From NCBI GenBank assembly GCA_016271365.2, contig CM028129.1:1011853501-1011917500 (forward strand): a stretch of DNA of 64,000 nucleotides. Reading direction: 5' to 3'. Position numbers and translations under genes: made by a program. Each line of letters opens with the position of its first letter. Position 1 is the first letter of the stretch. Positions 24,101 to 34,624 of the stretch are shown piece after piece. The notes under the pieces are model-generated. The model searched no databases and was not told the DNA's origin. It was given only the letters and a program-made list of their open reading frames with translations. This DNA is from Neoceratodus forsteri (lineage: Eukaryota > Chordata > Ceratodontiformes > Ceratodontidae).

Positions 24101-24216
24101 GTGAGGAGGGGAGGGAAGAGTGGGGCAGCTGCATACTGAGGGGCTAGCTGCACAAACGAACAGACGTGATAGACCATGTGGCCTGTTTATGCTGGCAATT
24201 CATATGTTCATATGTT
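21154..24216 (+). mobile_element. CR1-group LINE inside the DIRS element (subfamily 1)
   Basis: The near-complete 3-kb copy ends with 'GATAGACCATGTGGCCTG' and a 'CATATGTTCATATGTT' tail, the same ending as the minus-strand copy at 60686-62872. DIRS sequence resumes at 24217. A candidate duplication is TTATGGGTAT (21143-21152) against CTATGGGTAT (24222-24231), so the 5' boundary is approximate. Confidence 0.8.
21349..24097 (+). pseudogene. CR1 ORF2: AP-endonuclease and reverse transcriptase
   Basis: Endonuclease: 'VSLNARSLGNKSSKLQAL' (21358), 'VDIVAITETWATHYQDW' (21430; Glu of ETW kept), 'TMVVGDFNLPEVNWS' (21740; GDFN kept) and 'LAGSDHHSVWFTL' (21945; catalytic SDH kept). Reverse transcriptase: 'RVDKAPGPDGIHPRVLKEL' (22641), 'HVVPIHKGG' (22782), 'SCQTNLIEYYDWV' (22960), 'VLYLDFSKAFNSLPH' (23031; motif A), 'GSVLGPVLFGIFI' (23223) and 'LFADDSKMGDM' (23298; FADD box kept). 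The C-terminal block ends near 24097. Defects include a frameshift near 21540 and stops at 21865, 22576, 23220 (in the PQGS box), 23387 and 23635. This is the best-preserved reverse transcriptase in the window. Confidence 0.88.
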
Positions 24217-24332
24217 AATGCCTATGGGTATTCTGTTCTCCCTGTGGTTCTCTGCTAGGGGTTGCTATGGCTAACTATCTCTTTCAGCTCTGGAAGCATC
24301 TAACTTGAGGATAAGGGCTCCTGGAGCCTGAA

Positions 24333-24445
24333 TATACCTCTGAAATGTGACACTGGGTCATATATGCATAAAGTAGCCTATCAGGTGGACTGGAACCCAT
24401 GATGTAAAGACTGGAGTGCAATGGATATAAGCTAACACAATCACT
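24333..24445 (+). repeat. DIRS right inverted terminal repeat
   Basis: Reads 'TATACCTCTGAAA', 'CCTATCAGGTGGACTGGAAC', 'GACTGGAGTGCAATGG' and 'GCTAACACAATCAC', the inverted partner of 15933-16036. Confidence 0.85.
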
Positions 24446-24499
24446 TTACCAGGTGAGTAAATGCCCAATACTTTAGGTCAGTGGGGTGAGGTTATATAG

Positions 24500-24567
24500 C
24501 ATAGGATAGGCAGACTTGGTGGACCCTCAGTCTCCTTCTGCCATTGGATTACATTTCTATGTTTCTA
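24500..24567 (+). mobile_element. CR1 3' tail fragment
   Basis: 'GGATAGGCAGACTTGGTGG' and the tail 'ATTTCTATGTTTCTATG' match CR1 3' ends. It sits just outside the DIRS right terminus. Confidence 0.6.
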
Positions 24568-24905
24568 TGATTTTTCATTAGTTGTCATTATTGATTCTGG
24601 CCCAGGGAAATTAACCAATAATCCCAGGAAAAGTAGAGAAGAATTAAAAAAGGAGAAAAAGAATAAGATAAAAAACAGACTTCCCTCTTTAATGGAGAAC
24701 ACTGTTGTCAATAATCTTACTGTACCATCTGAAGATATTGAGGCTAATCCTTCTAGACCACCCTATCAAGGTAATCCTTCTCCCACAGACTCATCTGATA
24801 TTGAAATGGCAGCTGCTGCTGATCAAATTGAACTGTATTTAAACATTGATAGACCTCCCTCTCCCTCTAATACAGTGCATCAGCTAGTAATTGTTTATAA
24901 TTAAT
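24568..24905 (+). other. Small open frame of unknown origin
   Basis: A 70-residue frame starts at 24692 and is preceded by an open Lys-rich stretch from about 24620. It is acidic and Pro/Ser-rich ('SPTDSSDIEMAAAADQIEL') and ends at 24904. I do not recognise it. It lies next to the 3' end of the minus-strand PLE and may be an N-terminal piece of some element. Confidence 0.3.
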
Positions 24906-24942
24906 AACTAGAACGTTATCTGGTAAAGATGCATGTATTATT

Positions 24943-25324
24943 TTAAAATGAATGCATCAAACAGGACAAAACAAATTCATAAAAATCACCTTCCCTGGGT
25001 TGTTGGCTAATTTTATGTATAGCCCCAAAGGTAAAGCTGGGTTCTTTAGCATCATTTGCTGTCATAATATGTAATGCTGTGGCATAGATGGGATCATTTT
25101 TTTTAATAGCCCTACAATGTTCCCCTATTCTCAATTTGAAGGTTCCGATAGTCTTAACTATATAAAAGGAATTACAATTATATTTTGCTGTAAATAAACC
25201 CCCATACTGTCACAGGCAATCAGTTGTCTAATATCATACTGCCTGTCTACATTTGGGCTACTGAAAAAAGGACTTGATGCCACAAATTTGCAATAAGAAA
25301 ATTTTTTTTGCAAAGGTAGCATCT
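24943..25324 (-). pseudogene. PLE GIY-YIG endonuclease, 3' part
   Basis: Minus strand reads 'MGVYL' followed, after a frameshift, by 'KCNCNSFYIVKTIGTFKL', then 'RIGEHCRAIKKNDPIYATA' and 'FGAIHKISQQPREGDF'. This matches the GIY-YIG fold of PLEs: GVYLL as the GIY strand, FYIVKT near the YIG strand where VGKT is usual, and R.GEH as the catalytic helix. Gly is replaced at the VGKT site, and the frame is broken between the GIY and YIG strands. Confidence 0.7.
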
Positions 25325-25489
25325 TTAAGGTTAGAGCGTTGTTGGCGGAAATCCACCTTGGAGGCTGACCATCTTGGATTGACGGAACATTACTGAGTCT
25401 ACCAATCAGCAATCAACCATAAGAAGGCAGACTTCCTGTCTGGGGAGATTGCTGCTGCTCAGAACTGACCGGTTCAGCTCTTTTGAACT

Positions 25490-27240
25490 GTGGACAGTCT
25501 GTGTAACCCAGCCTGTCTCCAGTCTCAAAGAGCTTTTTCACAAATTGAGTGTGATGAGCTCGCTCGGTTCTTTGCAGATAAGGTGGCCAGCATCAGGGCA
25601 GAGAGACAACCGGCACACTCTCTGGGAGCTGCTTGTGATCAGTGTGTGGTCACTCCACCTCGTTTTGTCTCTAGTTCATTCGACTTGCTGGAGTTTGGGG
25701 ATGTTGTGCATATTGTCCAAGGCATGCGCCCAACATGCTGTGGTTTGGATCCAGGCCCAACTTCCCTGATTAAGGCTTGTTGTGACAGCATTGGCGTGGT
25801 CCTTGCAAGGATAGTCTGGTGCTTCCTTGAGTCCAGTGAGTTTCCCAGCTCCCTGAAGGAGGTGGTGGTGGCACCTCTACTGAAGAAAGCTGCTCTAGAT
25901 TCAGGCTGCTTGCGAACTACAGACCGATCTTTAACCTTCTTTTTGTTGGTAAGGTGACTGAGAAGGTTGTGGAGCTACAACTGGAGAACCATATGACCAT
26001 CCACGATATCTATAAACCTCTCCAATCCATTTTTTGTAAGAGGCATAGTACCGAAACCGCTCTTGTTCGGGTGCTCAACAATCTCTTGATGGCGAGAGAT
26101 CAGAAGTGCTGTTCTATCTAGGTACTTCTTGATCTTTCTTCAGCTTTTGACATCATGGATCATGGGGAGCTCCTTGAGTACCTGAGGATCATCTGTGGCC
26201 TGTCTGGCACAGTTCTCAGATGGTTTAAGTCCTTCCTCTCTTGCAGAACTCAGAGGGTGGTGTTGGGGAGTTTTTCTTCTGACCCCTTCTCTCTGCTATA
26301 TGGGGTCCCTCAGGGCTCTGTGTTGTCCCCCATGTTGTTCGCAGTGTATGTGCTGCCCCTCAGAGACATTGTAAGATGGTATAGGCTGAGGTTTTATGGC
26401 TATGCTGATGATACCCAGCTTTACCTGTCCTTTGCACCTGACCAGGATAGTGCGCATTTGGTATTAACAACTGCCTTGCTGAAATCCAGGATTGGATGAA
26501 TTCCAGCTGGTTGAGATGATGGTCATAATCCGGGCCACTGGACAGAGGGGTTGGGGGCTGGTCAGCCTTCCGGAATCTGTCTGGGAGGCACCCAGCTTCT
26601 TTCCTCTGAACAGGTATGAGATCTGGGGGTGATCCTTGATGATGGGCTGACATTTCGGTCTCAGGTGTCGGCAATCATCAAGTCCTCTTCTACCATCTGA
26701 GGAACATCGCCAGGATCAAGCACCTAGTCCCACCCGGCGATCTCTCCATGTTGATCCATGCCTTTGTGACCTTGTGCCTTGATTTCTGCAACTCCCTGTA
26801 CAGAGGGTTCCGGGTGTTGATATCCACTGCTTGCAGCTAGTGCAGGACACTGTGGCTCTGTTGTTGACGGGGACTCCCCGGGTATGTCACATCACACCGG
26901 TGCTGCACAAACTGCACTGGCTGCCTGTTCAGTGGTGGATCACCTTCAAGATCTGGCTTCTGACCTATAAAGCCCTACATGAACAGGACCCAGACTATCT
27001 GAAAGAGCTCCTTTCCCCCTACTGCCTTACTACTGCCCTGGGCGACTGCTCCACTCAGCTGATGAGGGGTTGCTGGAGATTCCCAGGGTATCCTTGAAGA
27101 CATCGGGGGCCTGTGCATTTATGTATGCAGCCCCAGCCCTGTGGAATTCTCTACCCCATTAGTTACAGGAGTGTACAACCATGGAGGGCTTTAAGAAGGC
27201 CCTAAAGACCCACTTATGGCGTCATGCTTTTATAATTGAT
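25490..27240 (+). pseudogene. L2-like reverse transcriptase, broken
   Basis: Reads 'FADKVASIRAE' (25573), 'LKEVVVAPLLKKAALD' (25853), a garbled 'NYRPI' region near 25920, 'LLDLSSAFDIMDHGELLEYL' (26124-26183; motif A), 'RVVLGSFSSDPFSLLYGVPQ' then 'GSVLSPMLFAVYVLPL' (26255-26360), and 'RFYGYADDTQLYLSF' (26390-26434; catalytic YADD intact). Downstream frames are shifted near 26490, but the C-terminal 'TPVLHKLHWLPVQWWITFKI' (26898) and 'GFKKALKTHLWRHAF' (27187) are clear. YADDTQLYLSF and LHWLPV are hallmarks of the L2 group. Confidence 0.85.
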
Positions 27241-27335
27241 TTTAGCCCTGTACTTATTTTTTCTACTGTGATTTTATTGTGTTATCTATTCTTGTTGTAC
27301 AGCACCTTGATAGCTGAAAGGTGCTATACAAATAA

Positions 27336-27338
<3 letters not shown>

Positions 27339-27365
<27 letters not shown>
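27339..27365. repeat. (ATT)n LINE tail
   Basis: The nine-unit ATT run is the 3' tail of the L2-like LINE. Confidence 0.9.
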
Positions 27366-27366
<1 letters not shown>

Positions 27367-27369
27367 TAA

Positions 27370-28930
27370 CTCCTCTATTTAGCAAAGTAGTAGGTTGCAA
27401 ATTCCTATGACAGCTGTGAACCAGTCTATCTTTAAGACTACTGTCTTTTCTAAAAGCCATTCTAAGCAGAGTAATTGCAATTTCTTCTAACCCTCTGTCC
27501 CCCATTAAAACATGCCAGTGAGACTTAATAATCTTTTTTACCATCCCCGCATAAGTAGAACAGGTTGTTACAAAATTAAACTGGTTCCCTTCCTGTTTCA
27601 TTGCTTTCCTCTCTCTGCTGTGTATAAGGGTGTTTCTATCCTGGCTGGCAGCAAATTTCATGGCATCCACAATATTATCTCATCTAAAGCCTCTTTCAGA
27701 AAATCTCTCCTACTGCTCAACAGGCTCTCTCTTGAAATTATCCTGGGCGATACAGTTTCATCTCAGTCGGAGAAACTGTCCCTTTGGAATGTTGGTGACA
27801 GTGTGGCACGAATGGCAGCTTGCTGCTTCTAATAATGTATTACTGTCAGTTTCTTTCTGAAAAATATCTGTTATTTCCTCATTTTCTCACTTAGTAATCT
27901 TAAGATCTGAAAAGTACATGCTATATCTACTTGCATTATACATAAAATACAATTGTGCATTAGTAGAATGCAAGTATTCTATGAATGCATCTAATTTGGT
28001 CAAGGGTTTTTATCAGGATCCTGTACATATTGCATTTCCTACCACCCCACATATAAATGTGCAAGTGATGGTGGTACAGTGGCACCAATTGCCGTCCCCT
28101 TAGTTTGTAGATAAAATTTGTCTGTAGACACATTCAATTTCAAAACATATTCCATTAATTTAATCAAACATTCTGTAGGTGGACTAGCAACTGGGTGTCT
28201 TGTATTCAGAAAATTAGCCACTGTGTCCAAGGCTCCTCTGTGGGGTATACTGGTATAGAGGGATTCAGTATCAGAGTCACTAGATATGAATCTTCCTCAA
28301 CAACCATAGTATCTAAAACCTCCAGGACAGCTCTGGTATCTTTAAGATAAGACCTTAGGTCAGTGACTTAGGGTCAAAGACGGAAATCCAGAAATTCTGA
28401 AAGTGGTTCTGTAAGAGACGCTATACTACTGACTATTGATCTATCTAGGGACTTGTACACTTTCAGGAGCATATACAACACAGCTGTAACTAGATACTCC
28501 ACTGTTAAAAACTCTAGTTTTTTTTCATCTGGATGTCCTAAATCAAAAGCCCATTTAACTGTTTCATCTATGCATCACTTAAAATCCATAGTTGGGTCCT
28601 TGTTAAGTTTAGTATAAAATTTGCACTTATTCAATTGTCAAAAAGGAACTTGTTCATATTCATTCCTATCTCAAAGAACAACACTTCCTCCTTTGTTTGT
28701 GGCTTTAATTACTATTCGTCTATCTTCCTGTAAAGTTCTTATCATCATTTGTGTTGTTAAAATCTAATACCCCAAATGTGGTAACTCATCAAATAATTTA
28801 TACAGGTCATGAGTGCACAAGTCCTCAAATTTAAGTATGGCTGTGCTTGCAGGAGGACAAAATGTGGATTTTTTATGAAATCTTGTTAGTTCAATAACAT
28901 GATTATTATGTGTTTCACTTGTATTTGTAC
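27370..28930 (-). pseudogene. PLE reverse transcriptase with internal deletion
   Basis: Minus strand reads 'LIKLMEYVLKLNVSTDKFYL' and 'QTKGTAIGATVPPSLAHLYV' (28165-28043), the PLE 'F.YxQ..GTAMGT..APSYANL' block. Immediately downstream the catalytic 'RFIDD' segment is missing: sequence jumps from 'WWEMQYVQDPD' to the 'LDQIRCIHRILAF' region. A later part (27670-27362) reads 'AMKFAASQDRNTLI' and 'NFVTTCSTYAGMVKKIIKSH', 'LKDRLVHSC', blocks of the PLE connector region. The deletion removes the catalytic Asp pair. Confidence 0.75.
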
Positions 28931-28934
28931 TCTC

Positions 28935-29170
28935 CACTTGCAAATTTATATATGGGGTGGTGGGAAATGTAATATGTACAAGATCCTAATCAACCCCTTT
29001 TTTCATTGGTTGGTGTTGTGGAGAAGATTTATTGATGATATGGTAGCGGTGTGGTGCAGAACTTTGACACAATTAGATGCATTCATAGAATACTTGCATT
29101 CTACTAATCCACATTTGCATTTTACATGTAATCCTAGTAGAGATGCAGTGTATTTTTAGATCTAGGATTA
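28935..29170 (+). pseudogene. PLE fragment keeping the RFIDD motif, opposite strand
   Basis: The plus strand repeats the region that follows 'AHLYVGW' in the minus-strand PLE, but keeps the missing part: 'WRRFIDDMVAVWCRTLTQLD' (29018-29077) then 'AFIEYLHSTNPHLHFTCNPS'. FIDD is the PLE catalytic box. The sequence shared by both copies ('AGATGCATTCATAGAATACT', 'TTGCATTCTACTAAT') shows close relationship. Confidence 0.75.
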
Positions 29171-29219
29171 TTAAACTGCATTACTTACCTGGAAATGAGC
29201 CCCAGCTCAGTGTACTTTT

Positions 29220-32200
29220 CCAACATTTTAAATAAATAAAAAAAAATAAGCAGGAAAGGGAAGCAGGGAGGGGAACCAGGATCCTAGGTGATAGGTTTAA
29301 ATGCTTCATTGGCAAGCTTTTAAACTAGCCAAGGGGGGGAGGCACTGGAAATGAGCAGGAAAATCCTAGCCCCCCAAACAATCATGGTAGTAAGTGTGGC
29401 AAACACCAACATGGAGGTGTCGATAGGGAGAAGGGCAGGGGTAAATGGAGAAAGTGACAAAGGCAAGAAGGACAGGGATGGGGCAAAAGGGGGTAAGGCC
29501 ATCAGGAAATGGAGGGTAATGAGTACCAATGCCCGTAGTCTGGGCAACAAGCTCCCTGAGCTGGTGGCCTTAATGGAAGAGGGATGCCTGGATATTGTAG
29601 CAGTCACAGAAACATGGTACACAGAGAACCATGACTGGGATGTTAACATACCAGGGTACATATACAGGAGAGACAGGCAGGGAGAAGAGGGAGGAGTAGC
29701 TCTCTATGTAAAGGAAGGGATAAAAGCAACTGAACAAAAGAGTAAACAGGGAGGAGAGGAGGCACTGTGGGTCACCTTGGAGACTGGAAAGAGCACCACA
29801 ATCCGCACAGGGGTTGTGTACAGACCCCCATGTCAGGGGGAAGGAATGGACAAGGATATGATGGAAGGCATTCTTAGAATGGCAGAGAAAGGGAGATACT
29901 GTTGATGGGAGACCTGAATATGCCACATGTTAACTGGAGCACATTTGCTGCAGCCACATCCAAGAGCAGGGCCATTCTTGGCGCCCTACAGGTGGCAGGC
30001 ATTAGACAGCTAGTTTCGGAACCCACTCGTGAGGGAGCAATCTTAGACCTCGTACTCTCAAACGGGGGCAGTGAGAGGATCTCAGATCTAGAAGTGGGTT
30101 GCCATCTGGGGACAAGTGACCAACAAACAGTGTGGTTCACGTTAAACTCAGCTACAGAGTCAAGCCATACAAAAGTGAGGGTACTGGACTTTAGGAGGGC
30201 TGCCTTTGGCAAGATGGGAGAGTGCCTCAGAAAAGCACTAGCAAACAGGCTAGAAGGAGGTGTGGAGCAACAATGGGAATTATCAAACTGCCATCACAGA
30301 GGCAACAAGCCTTGTGTGAAGCAAATAAACAAATCAAAACGAAAGAAAAAGCCACTATGGTTCTCAAGAGAGGTGGCTGTGAAAGTCAGGAAGAAAAGAT
30401 AGCATTCCGGAAGTATAAGGAAACACAGAAGGAGCAGGACAGAGAACTGTACCAGTTAAGGCAGAAAGAAGCAGGAGGGAAGTCAGAATAGCAAAGGCCC
30501 AAACTGAGGAAAAGATAGCCAACTCAGTTAAGAAGAGGGATAAAACCTTTATAGGTACATCAGCGGTAGAAAGACAAAGGAGGGATAGTGAGGCTGAATA
30601 GAATGAACGGTGGGTGGGCAGAGGGGGACAGTGAAAAAGCAGGAATACTAAATGAGTATTTCTGCTCAGTATTCACAAAAGAGGAGGGGGAAGTGCCTAA
30701 TCCAATTAACAGAAGCACTCTTGATAGGGGGGTCGATCCCAGTCCTTTCACAGAAGAAAGGGTTCTGCAAGAACTCCTAAAACTGAAGGTGGACAAAGCA
30801 ATGGGTCCTGATGGAATTCACCCCAGAATTCTAAAAGAATTAAGGAAGGAACTAGTGAAACCACTGGCTACTCTTTTAATAAATCATGGGAGGATGGGGT
30901 GGTACCGAGGACTGGAGGAAGGGGATGTGATTCCCTTCACAAAAGTGGGACCAAGACAGAGGCAGGAAACTACAGACCTGTCAGTCTGACCTCTGTGGTA
31001 GGGAAAGTGATGGAGTCACTTCTGAAGGAAAGAATAATTGAGTACCTAGAGGTCAGTGGAGCACAGGATCCAAGGCAGCATGGGTTCACAGCGGGAAGGT
31101 CATGTCAGACGAATCTAATAGATTTCTTTGACTGGGTGACCAAAGTAGTAGACCAGTGGAGGGCTGTGGACATGGCCTACCTAGACTTTAGCAAGGCATT
31201 TGACACAGTCCCACACAAAAGATTATTAGTCAAATTAACCAGCCTGGGAGTGGGTCCCAGGGTGGTAGCCTGGATAAAACATTGGCTGGACAACAGGACA
31301 CAGAAGGTAATTGTAAATGGAGTCCACTCTGAAGAAAGGCGGTTACCAGTGGGGTACCGCGGGGTTCAATATTGGGTCCAGTCCTTTTTAATGTCTTCAT
31401 CAGTGACATTGCAGAGGGACTGGAAGGAAAAGTATGCCTTTTGCAGATGACACAAAGATCTGCAACAGGGTTGATACACAAGGAGGCGTGGAAAGGATGA
31501 AAGGGACTTGGTAAGGTTGGAGGAATGGTCAGACATATGGCAGCTAGGATTCAATGCAAAAGTGCAAAATAATGCACCTGGGAAACAAGAACCCAGGGAA
31601 GAATACACAATGGGTGGGGAGGTAGTAACAACAACAAAACAGGAAAGGGACCTGGGGTAATCATATCAGATGACCTTAAGGTTAGCAAGCAATGTGAGAA
31701 GGCAGTAGGGAGGGCTGGGGTATACTGGGATGTATAGGGAGAGGCATCAGCAGCAGAAAACAGGAAGTTGTTATCCCTCTGTACAGACAGTTGGTGAGAC
31801 CCCATCTGGAATACTGTGTCCAGTTCTGGAGACCCCATCTCCGCAAGGACATAGACAGGATAGAGGCAGTCCAGAGGAGGGCAACTAAAATGGTGCAGGG
31901 TCTGCAAGAGAAGCCGTATGAGGGAGAGACTAAAGGAGCTTAATATGTATACCCTTGAGGAAAGAAGGAGAGGGGGACATGATAGAAACTTCAAGTACCT
32001 CAAGGAATCAACAAAGTCCAAGAGGGTAGCATCTTTCAGAAAGAGACTTGCAAGAACAAGGGGACACAATTTAAGATAGAAGGAGGCAGTTCAGGGCAAT
32101 GAGAGGTATTTTTTTCACAGAGGGTAGTGGATGCATGGAACAGCCTTCCTGAGGAAGTTGTGGGGTCTAAAACTGTGGGAGAATTCAAGAATGCATGGGA

Positions 32201-32354
32201 CAGACATAAGGCAATTCTTGTGGGGGGCAGGAAGATATAGGCTGCTGGTTATCTAGGATCTGCGGCCTATCCTGTAGGTAGGGAAATGGGCAGACTAGAT
32301 GGGCCTAGCGGTCCTTATCTGCCGTCAAAGTCTATGTTTCTATGTTTCTATGTT
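29220..32354 (+). mobile_element. CR1-group LINE (subfamily 2)
   Basis: The 3.1-kb copy ends 'GGTCCTTATCTGCCGTCAAA' and a TCTATGTT-type tail. It lies directly between the two parts of PLE sequence and is followed at 32355 by the plus-strand PLE. The same subfamily supplies the fragments at 8209-8333 and 62968-64000. Confidence 0.82.
29351..32200 (+). pseudogene. CR1 ORF2: endonuclease and reverse transcriptase
   Basis: From the ATG at 29351: 'STNARSLGNKLPELVAL' (29522), 'CLDIVAVTETWYTENHDW' (29586; ETW kept), 'GVALYVKEGI' (29692), then a frameshift near 29895 to 'MMGDLNMPHVNWSTF' (29902). At 30111 'GTSDQQTVWFTL' replaces the catalytic His of SDH with Gln. Reverse transcriptase: 'VDKAMGPDGIHPRILKELRK' (30790), 'NYRPVSLTSVVGKVMESLL' (30968), 'FTAGRSCQTNLIDFFDWV' (31085), 'VDMAYLDFSKAFDTVPHK' (31167; motif A) and 'FADDTKICN' near 31440 in another frame. 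A C-terminal domain with many frameshifts follows. Inactive. Confidence 0.85.
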
Positions 32355-32510
32355 AAAATGGGGAATTAACAACAGATGTTTTTTTCAGAAAGAAACAGAC
32401 GGTAATAAATTATTAGAATCTTCAAGCTGCCATCTATGCCACACTGTCATCAACATCCCAAAGGGACAGTTTCTTCAACTGAGACAAAACTGTAGCACCT
32501 AGGATAATTT

Positions 32511-32705
32511 CTTTTTTTTCAATTGTTTGACCAGGAGTGGCACACTGAGCTGAAAGCTAGCTTACAGGTGCAACTTGAGAACACAGGGAAGTTAAGTTAA
32601 TTGCTTAGGGTCACACAGTATGCAAGTGGGGGCTGTGGGATTCAAACCCAAGTCTCCAGATTTGCAGCTCAAAGCCTTAAACCACTGCGCTATACTGCCT
32701 CCCTA
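32511..32705 (-). mobile_element. tRNA-derived SINE
   Basis: The minus strand starts with an A box (GTATAGCGCAGTGGTTTAAG) and a B box (GGGTTTGAATCC), spaced as in a tRNA, then a short body ('GTGTGACCCTAAGCAATTAA') and a poly-A tail (T-run at about 32511-32520). It interrupts the PLE; no clear duplication was found. Confidence 0.8.
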
Positions 32706-33216
32706 ACAAGAGAGGGGTTGTTGAGTTGCAGGGAAGATTTTTTGAAAGAGGCTATAGGTGGGATAATATTGTGAATGCCATGGAATTTGCTAATAGCCAG
32801 GACAGACAGGCCATTGTACACAACAGAGACAGGAATGCAATAGAACAAGAAGTGAACCGGTTTAATTTTGTAACAACCTATTCTACTCATGTGGGGTGGT
32901 AGAAAAGATTATTATGTCCCACTGGCATGTTTTAATGGGGGGCAGACGGTTGGGCCAAATTGTAATTAATCTGCCTAGAATGGCTTATAGAAAAGGTAGA
33001 AAAGATAGAAGTCTTAAAGATAGACTGGTTCACAGCTGTCATAAGAATTTGCACCTGTTACTTGACTAAATCAAGGAGTTTAAGAGTGTTACCCTTGCAA
33101 AAAATTTTCTTATTACAAATTTGTGGCATCAAGTCCTTTTTTCAGTAGCCCAAATGTAGACTGGCAATATGACATTAGACAACTGATTACCTCTGATAGT
33201 TTGAGGGTTTCTTTTC

Positions 33217-33480
33217 ATGGCAAAATGTAAGTGTAATGTCTTTGATAGAGGTAAGATGATCAGAACCTTCAAACTGAAAATAAGGGAACATTATAGGGAT
33301 ACTGAAAAAAGAGATCCCACCTATGCCACAGCGTTACATATTATGAGAGCAAATGATGCTAAAGCATGCAGCTTTTTCTTTAAGGCTGTAGATGAAATTA
33401 GCCAACAACCCAGTGGTGGTGGTTTCAATAATCTGGTCCTGAAACAAGAAACCTTTTGGATTATTCACCTGAAAGCAACT
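33217..33480 (+). pseudogene. PLE GIY-YIG endonuclease C-terminal part
   Basis: 'MAKCKCNVFDRGKMIRTFKL', 'KIREHYRDTEKRDPTYATA', 'FKAVDEISQQPSGGGF' and 'LVLKQETFWIIHLKAT' are the end of the PLE endonuclease, closely related to 24943-25324. The expected VGKT after FY reads RGKM. The reading frame is cut after 'LKAT' by the fold-back element and resumes in frame at 35511. Confidence 0.75.
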
Positions 33481-33889
33481 GAGGACCCTGTATTCAGAGC
33501 AGGGCTGCGCACACACAAGAGTGCCACACGACAAAATAGGGCTGTACGGTTCTGGCACCATATTCAAACAGATAGCATGATCCGAATGGACCATGCTGTC
33601 CACATAAATATGGGGCCTTGATAGCCTGGTACACAGCAAGCAGTCACCATGCTGTGTGCTGTGCTACCAGGGCACTGGGCCAAAGACCACCCATAGGGGT
33701 CAAGCATGACACACAATGGTTAGCACCATGGCTCCTATGGGCGATATTCAGCCCAAACATGCAGATGAGTCAATTGGGCATGCATGGTACTAGTGGGCCA
33801 TTTGCATTCTAACTATGGGCTCATCTGCATGCCACTGCAGTGGCTGAGTGTGCCAGGCCAGGTTCCCCACAGCCTGAATCCTCTGTCTG

Positions 33890-34360
33890 ACAAAAGCAAA
33901 AGTATCCCTGGTAGTCTAGTGGTCCTTCCCCAGGGCCGATCCTGTGTCCAATAAAAAGAATAGGTTTTCTGGTAGTCTAGCAGTCCTTCCCCAGCCCTGA
34001 TTCCTATGTAAGTAACACAAAAAGACTTCCCTGGTGGTCCTGTGGTCAGTTTGTTGCCCTGATCCCCACACAAGTAAAATACAAACATCCCTAGTGGACT
34101 AGAGATCCCTTCCCAGCCCCAATCCCCTCAAAAGTAAAGAACAGAAATCCCTGTTGGACCAGTGGTTCCTCCCTAGCCCTAATCCCCTCAAAAGTGAAAA
34201 GCAAAAGAAATCCCTGGTGGTCTAGTGGTCCCTCCCCAGCCCCAATCCCCTGTCAGAACACTGAACATGACATCCTGATGGTTTAGTGGCCCCCTCCCAA
34301 ACTCTGACCTGCCTGTATCAGACAAAACACCATCCCTGGTAGTGTAGTGAACCCCCCACC
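33890..34360. repeat. Left minisatellite arm of the fold-back element
   Basis: Seven to eight units of 60-66 bp, each with a 'TCCCTGGTGGTCTAGTGGTC' core, a 'CCCAGCCCCAATCCCC' block and a variable A-rich spacer. Confidence 0.85.
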
Positions 34361-34624
34361 TCAGTAGGTAGTGCTCCATCACTCTACTCCCCCCATCCCA
34401 ACCTTGAGAGTGGGTGTCTGGCATAACTCTTTGCTCAACACCAGCTGCAGACTGAGATCTCCTGGTGCACATACAGTACAATACCATACATGCACCAGGA
34501 GATCTCAGTCTGAGGATGGCTGTGGTGGTGAGTGGAGGGCTGTGCTGGGTGCTGACTCTCAAGTTTGGGATGGGGCAGAAGAGTGATGGGGCACTACCTG
34601 TCAGGGTAGGGGCCCACTACACCA

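Larger units (their letters stand above)
15930..24463 (+). mobile_element. DIRS-like tyrosine-recombinase retrotransposon (with nested SINE and CR1)
   Basis: The termini are inverted repeats (15933-16036 and 24333-24445), and an internal complementary region lies at 20931-21037. Coding remnants in order are gag-like (18187-19330), the end of RNase H, and a tyrosine recombinase (to about 20935). DIRS elements make cDNA that is circularised using the internal region and integrated by recombinase, without target duplication. The reverse transcriptase and most of RNase H are deleted. A SINE (16444-16934) and a CR1 (about 21154-24216) account for roughly 3.5 kb of the length; without them the element is about 5 kb. 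Confidence 0.85.
25329..27365 (+). mobile_element. L2-like LINE inserted in a PLE
   Basis: Bounded by TTAA at 25325-25328 and 27366-27369, a candidate 4-bp duplication. It starts 'GGTTAGAGCGTTGTTGGCGG' and ends 'AGGTGCTATACAAATAAAAG' plus (ATT)n, the typical 3' end of one vertebrate L2-group lineage. About 2 kb remain, so it is 5' truncated (no endonuclease). Confidence 0.85.
24910..28930 (-). mobile_element. Penelope-like element, split by an L2-like LINE
   Basis: The two parts (28930-27370 and 25324-24910 on the minus strand) are one PLE. The sequence on the two sides of the LINE matches the uninterrupted plus-strand copy at 32355-33480 across the join. TTAA flanks the LINE on both sides. 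The 5' part (28900-28240) is heavily decayed. Confidence 0.8.

Noticed and set aside
24692..24904. DIEANPSRP in a small frame, read as a 2A peptide
   Set aside because: The essential Gly-Pro junction is absent (NPS instead of NPGP).
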